A stretch of 27,830 nt of DNA from Candidatus Bipolaricaulota bacterium (GTDB lineage Bacteria > Bipolaricaulota > Bipolaricaulia > UBA7950 > UBA9294). Below the pieces are notes generated by a model that saw only the letters and a program-made list of their open reading frames with translations, was not told where the DNA came from and made no database searches. Location: contig WFSM01000135.1 in assembly GCA_015485945.1 (NCBI GenBank), positions 1-27,830 on the forward strand, in the 5' to 3' direction. This document shows, piece by piece, positions 22,453 to 27,830 of the stretch. The position numbers and the translations under genes were made by a program. Every line of letters begins with the position of its first letter. Position 1 is the stretch's first letter.

Positions 22453-23475
22453 ATGAAAATCGGCATGCTCGCCCCAATTTCGTGGCGCGTGCCGCCGCGT
22501 CACTACGGGCCGTGGGAGTGGATCACTAGTCTGGTTACTGAAGGCCTTGTCGCCCGCGGTATCGATGTCACCCTATTCGCCACCGGCGATTCCGTGACCA
22601 GTGCCCGGCTGCACTGGGTGTGCCCGCGCCCGTATTCCGAGGATCGCGGGCTCGATCCCAAGGTGTGGGAGTGTCTGCACATTTCCGAAGCGTTTGAGCA
22701 TGCGGACGAGTTCGACATAATTCATAACCAGTTTGACTTTCTCCCGCTATCATATTCGGGATTGGTGCGGACTCCGGTCGTCACCACGATCCACGGTTTT
22801 TCCTCCCCCAAGATCCTGCCGGTGTACCGCAAGTACAACCGGCGCACGCACTACGTGTCAATCAGTGATGCCGATCGCAATCCGGACTTGAATTACATCG
22901 CCACCGTATATCACGGAATCCCGCTTTCCGCGTACCAATTTTGTCCGGCACCGGATGATTACCTCCTGTTCTTTGGCCGCATCCATCACGACAAGGGGAC
23001 ATACGAAGCGATTCGGGTGGCGCAACAAGTGGGAATGCCGCTTATCATCGCCGGGATCGTCCAGGACGAGGAGTACTACCGCACTAAGGTGGCGCCGTAC
23101 GTTGACGGCCAGCGGATCCAGTACGTAGGCCCGGTGGGACCGCCACGGAAAAGTGAACTGTTGGGACACGCGCGTGCGTTGCTTCACATGATCAACTTTG
23201 ATGAGCCATTCGGACTGTCGGTGGTGGAAGCAATGGCATGTGGCACGCCGGTGATCGCAGTGCGGCGGGGTGCGATGGCGGAGCTAATCGACGACGGTGT
23301 TACCGGGTTTCTCGTGTCCGGATGGGAAGAAGCAGTGGAAGCAGTGGATAAGGTAGAAGCGATCGATCGCGCTTACTGTCGGGCGTGGGTGGAGGAGCGG
23401 TTCAGCAGCGACCGGATGGTCGATGATTATCTCAAAGTGTACCGAAAAATATTAACGGGAAAGGAGGGAGTGTGA
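22453..23475 (+). CDS. Glycosyltransferase family 4 protein
   Basis: A 340-residue GT-B enzyme. The N-terminal domain opens MKIGMLAPISWRVPP followed by HYGPWEWITSLVTEGLVARG, the usual acceptor-side start. The second domain has FFGRIHHDKGTYEAIRVA and the donor-binding EX7E motif EPFGLSVVEAMACGTPVIA. No signal peptide or membrane segment is seen. The ATG at 22453 has GAGAGGAAAG before it and lies 10 bases after the GH130 stop. Its end overlaps the next gene by 4 bases (GTGA). The donor is not certain; GDP-mannose is the obvious candidate from manB-manC nearby. Confidence 0.9.
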   Translation: MKIGMLAPISWRVPPRHYGPWEWITSLVTEGLVARGIDVTLFATGDSVTSARLHWVCPRPYSEDRGLDPKVWECLHISEAFEHADEFDIIHNQFDFLPLSYSGLVRTPVVTTIHGFSSPKILPVYRKYNRRTHYVSISDADRNPDLNYIATVYHGIPLSAYQFCPAPDDYLLFFGRIHHDKGTYEAIRVAQQVGMPLIIAGIVQDEEYYRTKVAPYVDGQRIQYVGPVGPPRKSELLGHARALLHMINFDEPFGLSVVEAMACGTPVIAVRRGAMAELIDDGVTGFLVSGWEEAVEAVDKVEAIDRAYCRAWVEERFSSDRMVDDYLKVYRKILTGKEGV

Positions 23476-25754
23476 CGAGGAAGAAAGACGTGATCAGCCC
23501 GATCCAAGCAGCGTTTGTCAGTACTTATCCGCCGCGACGGTGCGGAATCGGAACATTTACCCATGACTTGGCACAAGCAGTGTCGCAGTTTACCGGTGAG
23601 CCGCTGGGAGATGGAGAGGCAGTGCGGGTCATCGCGCTTACTAACCAGCCCCAGAGCTACAATTACGGGCCGGAGGTGCAGTTTGAGATTCACGCCAATA
23701 GCCGCCACGACTACAAGGAAGCGGCCGATTTCATTAACCTGTCCGATGTCGACGTGGTCAGCCTCCAGCATGAATTTGGGATATTCGGGGGCAGCGACGG
23801 CGATCACATCCTTCATCTGCTCGGTAACCTCGCCCGACCGGTAGTTACCACTTTTCACACCGTGCTGGAGAACCCGACACCAGGACAGTATTCCACCATG
23901 AAGGCGGTGTGCGAGGCGTCGACGTTCGTCGTGGTAATGGCGCAACGGGCGATTGACATGCTGGTGAACATCTACGGGGTGCCACGCGAAAAGATTGCTT
24001 TGATCTATCACGGCGCTCCCGACGTCCCGTTTCTCGATCCCGCGTATACCAAAGATCAATTCCAGGCGGTAGGGCGACGTGTTATTCTCACATTTGGTCT
24101 CCTCAGTCCCAACAAGGGGATCGAAGTGGCGATCGAAGCAGTGGCACAGCTGGTGGAGGAGTTTCCTGATCTGTTGTATATCGTGCTCGGGGCCACTCAT
24201 CCCGAGGTGAAACGGCGCTATGGCGAGGAGTACCGCATTTCGTTGGAGCGGCTGGTGAAAAGCAAGGGGATCAGCGACAACGTTGTGTTCTACGATCAGT
24301 TTGTCAGCCTGAAGCAATTAATTCGGTTCCTTGTTGCGGCTGATATTTATCTGACGCCGTACCAGGCGCGGGAGCAGATAACGTCGGGAACCTTGACCTA
24401 CGCGCTTGCGTGCGGTAAGGCGATCGTGTCCACCCCGTACTGGTACGCGGAAGAACTGCTCGCTGATGAAAGGGGAATTCTTGTACCGTTCCGCGATCCT
24501 CCCGCGATGGCAGCGGCATTGCGCAACCTGCTGCGCGACCAGGCGGTACGGGATGCACTGCGCAAACGTGCGTATCAATACGGCCGCAAAATGGTGTGGT
24601 CAAAGGTTGCTGACTCGTACGTTACCACGTTCCGGCGAGCACTTCAGGAACGGCGGCAGCTTGCGGTCGGGCATACCCCAAAATGGACGTACGAACGCCA
24701 TTCCATCCCCGAGATCAAGCTCAACCACCTGCATACGCTGACCGACGATACCGGAATCTGCCAGCACGCGTTGTATTCCATCTCTGACCGGCGTCACGGT
24801 TATACCACCGATGACAATGCTCGTGCTGCCATCGTGATGATCAGAAACTGGGAGCTGTTCCAGGACGAAACAGTAATTCCACTCCTCCAGAACTATCTTG
24901 GTTTCATCAATTACGCATTTGACCGCACCACAGGCCGGATGCGCAACTTCATGGCATACGATCGCCGGTTTATTGAGGAGGTGGGGTCGGAGGACAGCCA
25001 CGGCCGTGCGCTGTGGGCGCTCGGTGAGACAGTAGCATATGCTCCCACTCCGGAGATCCTTGGGTTCGCAGCGAACTTGTTCCAGGCGGCGCTCGCAGCG
25101 TGCGAGTCGTTTATGTCACCGCGGGCGTGGGCATATTCCATCCTTGGATTGGACGCGTACTTGCAGCGGTTCGGCGGCGACCGCGAGGCGCGGCGCATTA
25201 CGATCAAGCTGGCGGAGCGACTGTCGCAGTCATTCACTACACACGCCACTCCGGATTGGCCGTGGAATGAGGACGTGGTCACTTATGACAATGCCCGCCT
25301 CCCCCAGGCGCTGATTGCGGCTTCAAAGCTGACGGAAAGCGAAGAGATGCATTCCCACGGGATCGCCATCCTTCAGTGGTTGCTCGACATCCAGACCAAC
25401 ACCCAGGAGGGGTGTCTATCGGTGATCGGTAACAACGGCTGGCTGCAGCGCAACGGCGCTCGCGCCCGGTTCGACCAGCAACCGATCGAAGCTGCCGGGT
25501 TGATCGACGCGTGTTATGCGGCATATCAGACAACACATGACAACACGTGGCTTGATCAGATCGAGATGTGCTTCGATTGGTTCCTCGGCCAAAACGAGGT
25601 CCATCAGTCGCTCGTCGATTTGCATACCGGTGGATGCAAAGACGGGCTGCACGCAGCGGGAGTCAATCAAAACCAAGGGGCGGAATCGACGATTTCATGG
25701 CTGATTGCATTGCAACGGCGCCACAAATTGCTGGAAGCGAAGCGGAACGAGTAA
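23472..25754 (+). CDS. Fusion of a GT4 glycosyltransferase and an uncharacterised helical (toroid-like) domain
   Basis: This is a 760-residue two-domain protein. Residues 1 to about 395 form a GT-B glycosyltransferase: AFVSTYPPRRCGIGTFTHDLA, VSLQHEFGIFGG, the TFGLLSPNKGIEVAIEA second-domain start, and REQITSGTLTYALACGKAIV in the donor-binding position. Residues about 420-755 are almost all helical with an alternating pattern like an (alpha/alpha)6 toroid found in glycosidases and epimerases. Acidic motifs recur at helix ends: TTDDNARA (445-452), GSEDSHGRALWAL (505-517), VTYDNARLPQAL (603-614) and NQGAESTISWL with Glu738. I cannot assign a characterised family to this half. The GTG start overlaps the previous gene's stop (GTGA), with AAGGAGG four bases upstream. 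Confidence 0.85.
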   Translation: MTRKKDVISPIQAAFVSTYPPRRCGIGTFTHDLAQAVSQFTGEPLGDGEAVRVIALTNQPQSYNYGPEVQFEIHANSRHDYKEAADFINLSDVDVVSLQHEFGIFGGSDGDHILHLLGNLARPVVTTFHTVLENPTPGQYSTMKAVCEASTFVVVMAQRAIDMLVNIYGVPREKIALIYHGAPDVPFLDPAYTKDQFQAVGRRVILTFGLLSPNKGIEVAIEAVAQLVEEFPDLLYIVLGATHPEVKRRYGEEYRISLERLVKSKGISDNVVFYDQFVSLKQLIRFLVAADIYLTPYQAREQITSGTLTYALACGKAIVSTPYWYAEELLADERGILVPFRDPPAMAAALRNLLRDQAVRDALRKRAYQYGRKMVWSKVADSYVTTFRRALQERRQLAVGHTPKWTYERHSIPEIKLNHLHTLTDDTGICQHALYSISDRRHGYTTDDNARAAIVMIRNWELFQDETVIPLLQNYLGFINYAFDRTTGRMRNFMAYDRRFIEEVGSEDSHGRALWALGETVAYAPTPEILGFAANLFQAALAACESFMSPRAWAYSILGLDAYLQRFGGDREARRITIKLAERLSQSFTTHATPDWPWNEDVVTYDNARLPQALIAASKLTESEEMHSHGIAILQWLLDIQTNTQEGCLSVIGNNGWLQRNGARARFDQQPIEAAGLIDACYAAYQTTHDNTWLDQIEMCFDWFLGQNEVHQSLVDLHTGGCKDGLHAAGVNQNQGAESTISWLIALQRRHKLLEAKRNE

Positions 25755-25768
25755 CAGGAGAGAGGCAC

Positions 25769-26005
25769 ATGAAACGCGGTGAAAGAAACGGCGCGATGGA
25801 GCACGACCAAACGGACGTGATCGACCGTGAGTCCCCTGTCCCCATTTACCGCCAGCTGAAGGAGATCGTCAAGCGGCGGATTGCGCGTGGGGAGTTCCGG
25901 CCTGGCGAACGTATCGCTACGGAGTATGAGCTATGCCGTGAGTTCTCGATCAGCCGCACGTTCGTTACATCCATGAACTCAGAGAGAACGGAGCAAGTCT
26001 CTTAG
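25769..26005 (+). pseudogene. Truncated GntR-family transcription regulator
   Basis: A frame of 78 codons with a good ribosome site (AGGAGAGAGG). Residues 24-66 are the first two-thirds of a GntR winged helix: PVPIYRQLKEIVKRRIARGE, then FRPGERIATEYELCREFSIS and RTFV. The recognition helix and wing (normally TVRQALxxLxxxGLLxxxxGxGTFV) and the whole effector domain are missing. The remaining 12 codons derive from an unrelated transposase remnant on the other strand. The regulator is therefore almost certainly non-functional. It directly follows the GH130-GT operon and may once have controlled it. Confidence 0.8.
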
Positions 26006-26251
26006 AACAGAGCTTGCTGGACAGCTCCCACAGCTCAAGCAAGGATGCTTTCACCTCATGGTATATGCCACGGGTCGTCCACGTCGGTCCTTTGGCCTGG
26101 AATTCCTCTCAAGAGTACAAATCGCTGCCCCGTGGTGGTAGCCAGTTAATGTGACAGACTCATCCAGGACCCTCGTCTCCTCCTTCCATTTTGGTAACCA
26201 ATATTGTGAGGAATCTCTCCGGCTATCGGTAACTTTTTCAACAAGAAACTT
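25965..26251 (-). pseudogene. Decayed N-terminal part of a transposase (integrase-catalytic type)
   Basis: This is a minus-strand remnant too broken to show as a normal ORF. From 26251 down, one frame encodes about 65 residues including ETRVLDESVTLTGYHHGAAI and then RPKDRRGRPVAYT, stopping at 26053. A shift at about 26058 continues as HEVKASLLELWELSSKLCSK and RLAPF. Another shift near 25985 continues SEFMDV. Joined, these match the pattern of the N-terminal region of integrase-catalytic transposases: an LDEFxxxTGYxRKxA helix pair, then RRGRPxxY, then an ALxxLWExxxxxCGKRLxPxLPE helix. The catalytic DDE domain is absent. No ATG start or terminal inverted repeat was found. Recognition is from memory of the family pattern. 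Confidence 0.7.
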
Positions 26252-26258
26252 CGGTGGG

Positions 26259-26287
26259 TTTACAATTACGCCGTTCGGGGATAGAAT
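26259..26287 (+). promoter_or_regulatory. Probable promoter for the ClC transporter gene
   Basis: TTTACA (26259-26264), a 17-base spacer and TAGAAT (26282-26287), five of six consensus bases in each box. Transcription would start near 26294, about five bases before the ATG. A second TATAAT at 26295-26300 overlaps the start codon and is less likely to be used for this gene. Confidence 0.5.
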
Positions 26288-26298
26288 TGCGATTTATA

Positions 26299-27830
26299 AT
26301 GGTGGATTACGTAAAACAACATGTTCGTCAATACATGGTAAAAAATTTGCGACTCAGCTTGCTTGCCGTTGTCATCGGGATAATTGGCGGATTCGGTGCG
26401 CTGTTGTTTCGCTATTTGTTATATTTCATCAACGATCTTTCATTCTTTCACAAGTCATCAATCCATTTCGTCACCCCGCTGTTCAATCACATCGGATGGC
26501 TGGTGATCCTCATCCCGGCCGCAGGGGGGCTCATTGTAGGGTTGATAACCTATTACTTCGCACCGGAAACCAAAGGACATGGAGTACCGGAAGTAATGGA
26601 GGCAATGGCGCTGCAGGGCGGGCGCATCAGGCCGCGGGTGGCGCTCGCCAAGGTGGTCGCATCCGGAGTGTGCCTTGGCACCGGCGGATCGGCGGGACGC
26701 GAGGGGCCAATCGTCCAAATTGGAAGCTCGGCGGGAAGCTCGATTGGACAGTGGCTTAAACTATCGAGCGCTGATGTAAAGGTCCTCGTTGGCTGCGGTG
26801 CAGCAGCCGGGATTGCGGCGACGTTCAACGCACCGATCGCTGGAGTGATATTTTCCATTGAGCTGATCTTGCTGGAATTCAAGACGCGCTCATTTGTCCC
26901 TCTCGTCATATCATCCACATTCGCGACCATTATCTCCCGAATCTTCCTCGGGGCGGAGCCGATGATCAGAGTGCCGGCGTATCACTTCCGGAGCCCGTAT
27001 GAACTCGGACTCTATCTGCTTCTCGGTCTGTTCGCCGCAGTCGTCGGATACGCGGAAATTGAGAGCCTATATCGTACCGAGGATCTATTTGAACGCATGA
27101 AGATCCATCCCGCACTGAAACCAGCTCTCGGCGGATTGGCACTGGGAGCGGTTGGATTCTTCCTCCCGCAGATATTCGGAGTCGGGTACACCACAGTAGG
27201 AGAAATTGTAAATGAGCAACTAGGGCAGCAAGGACTGATGCTATTGGGATTCTTGGGCCTGCTTCTCGTGGCAAAAATCCTCGCCCTCTCCCTTACGTTG
27301 GGAAGCGGGGGATCTGGCGGAGTGTTCGCACCGTCGTTATTCATCGGAGCAGCATTGGGGGGCGCGTTCGGGGTGATGGCCAACATCATCTTCCCCAATA
27401 TAACTGCACCTTACCCAGCGTACGCCCTCGTTGGCATGGCAGCTGTGTTTTCCGCCGCATCACGGGCGTCGCTTACGTCAATCATTATGCTGTTTGAAAT
27501 GACAAGAAATTACAATATTATTTTGCCTCTTATGTTCGCATGTGTTGTTGCTGATATCGCTGCATGGTTCTTCTACCCCGACACCATTTACACAAAGAAA
27601 CTGGCACGCCGTGGGGTGCGGGTGGCACAAGATATGGAGATAAATGTGTTAAAGAACCATCTTGTCGGTGATGTGATGACCCGTGCGGTCGATACGGTCC
27701 CCCCGGATATGCCGATGCATAAAGTTCAGGAGAAGGTCCTGGAAACCGGGCATCAGGGATTCCCAATCGTCAACACGGATGGGCGGTTAATTGGGATTAT
27801 CACTGGACGCGACGTTGTGAAAGCGGTCAA
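26299..27830 (+). CDS. ClC-type chloride channel/transporter with CBS domain (partial, 3' open)
   Basis: At least 510 residues, running off the right edge. The membrane part has the ClC anion-pathway motifs: GHGVPE (93-98, for GSGIPE), GREGP (133-137) with the gating Glu135, and GVFAP (341-345). Helix-dipole segments GCGAAAGIAATFNAPIAGV and GMAAVFSAASRAS are typical. Glu135 suggests a gated antiporter or channel. By alignment with E. coli ClC (FIIEEM versus FSIELI), the inner proton-path Glu203 is Leu189 here. After residue about 450 the first half of a CBS domain begins (VGDVMTRAVDTVPPDMP, then GFPIVNTDGRLIGIITGRDV). No ribosome site precedes the ATG, consistent with a nearly leaderless mRNA. 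The preceding 293 bases hold only the transposase and GntR remnants. Confidence 0.9.
   Translation, partial: MVDYVKQHVRQYMVKNLRLSLLAVVIGIIGGFGALLFRYLLYFINDLSFFHKSSIHFVTPLFNHIGWLVILIPAAGGLIVGLITYYFAPETKGHGVPEVMEAMALQGGRIRPRVALAKVVASGVCLGTGGSAGREGPIVQIGSSAGSSIGQWLKLSSADVKVLVGCGAAAGIAATFNAPIAGVIFSIELILLEFKTRSFVPLVISSTFATIISRIFLGAEPMIRVPAYHFRSPYELGLYLLLGLFAAVVGYAEIESLYRTEDLFERMKIHPALKPALGGLALGAVGFFLPQIFGVGYTTVGEIVNEQLGQQGLMLLGFLGLLLVAKILALSLTLGSGGSGGVFAPSLFIGAALGGAFGVMANIIFPNITAPYPAYALVGMAAVFSAASRASLTSIIMLFEMTRNYNIILPLMFACVVADIAAWFFYPDTIYTKKLARRGVRVAQDMEINVLKNHLVGDVMTRAVDTVPPDMPMHKVQEKVLETGHQGFPIVNTDGRLIGIITGRDVVKAV

Noticed and set aside
23427..24317. 296-codon minus-strand open frame opposite the GT4 fusion gene
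   Set aside because: It is antisense to clear glycosyltransferase motifs and has no recognisable domain.
1..27830. CRISPR arrays, intact insertion sequences, prophage genes, rRNA genes or an origin
   Set aside because: I looked for direct-repeat arrays, intact transposase or integrase genes, rRNA segments and DnaA-box clusters and saw none. The only mobile-element trace is the transposase relic at 25965-26251.

Overview
The window is a dense stretch of bacterial chromosome, moderately GC-rich by eye. It carries two tRNA genes and about 25 protein genes, most preceded by clear GGAGG-type ribosome binding sites. The gene set is: maltodextrin uptake and breakdown, glycogen synthesis, a translation-factor cluster, central glycolysis, GDP-mannose synthesis and a mannoside phosphorylase/glycosyltransferase cluster. 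This suggests a free-living, sugar-using bacterium. Several proteins are diverged from the textbook versions (phosphoglycerate kinase, a compact IF2, a four-cysteine type-4 uracil-DNA glycosylase). A deep-branching, probably anaerobic and possibly thermophilic lineage (for example Bipolaricaulota-like) would fit, but this is inference and I cannot place the organism from the sequence alone.

Layout. (1) 1-5587, plus strand: the end of a secreted carbohydrate-active protein, a MalE-MalF-MalG importer and a cytoplasmic GH13 maltodextrin hydrolase. It meets glycogen synthase (minus strand) head-on, with overlapping stop codons. (2) 7006-9380: a short intergenic stretch, then two coupled genes of unknown function, then a secreted protein with the fold signature of a purple-acid-phosphatase-type metallophosphoesterase whose active-site motifs are all altered. 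(3) 9398-15584, minus strand throughout: pgk, tRNA-Gly, uracil-DNA glycosylase, TPR protein, infB, DUF503, rbfA, a membrane protein, a DUF84 NTP phosphatase and tRNA-Pro. Many are coupled by short overlaps. (4) 15652-18864: a LolA-like anchored protein, a convergent bifunctional-nuclease (DUF151) protein, and glmS. (5) 18871-25754: manB-manC (minus) diverging from a GH130 phosphorylase, a GT4 glycosyltransferase and a 760-residue GT4 fused to an uncharacterised helical domain. (6) 25769-26251: a GntR regulator cut off inside its DNA-binding domain, fused to the decayed, antisense N-terminal part of a transposase. (7) 26299 to the end: a ClC-type chloride transporter with a CBS domain, open at the window edge.

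How it works together. Region 1 imports maltodextrins and cuts them; glycogen synthase stores glucose. Region 5 would make GDP-mannose from mannose-6-phosphate and supply it to the two glycosyltransferases, while the GH130 enzyme could recycle or build beta-mannosides using phosphate. The best candidates for something undescribed are the glycosyltransferase-helical-domain fusion in region 5 and the inactivated-looking secreted phosphoesterase in region 2. The GntR/transposase junction suggests the mannoside cluster lost its local regulator. Regulatory architecture is also interesting. A symmetric -10 element at 15636-15643 appears to serve pgk and the LolA-like gene in opposite directions, and two genes are predicted to have nearly leaderless transcripts.
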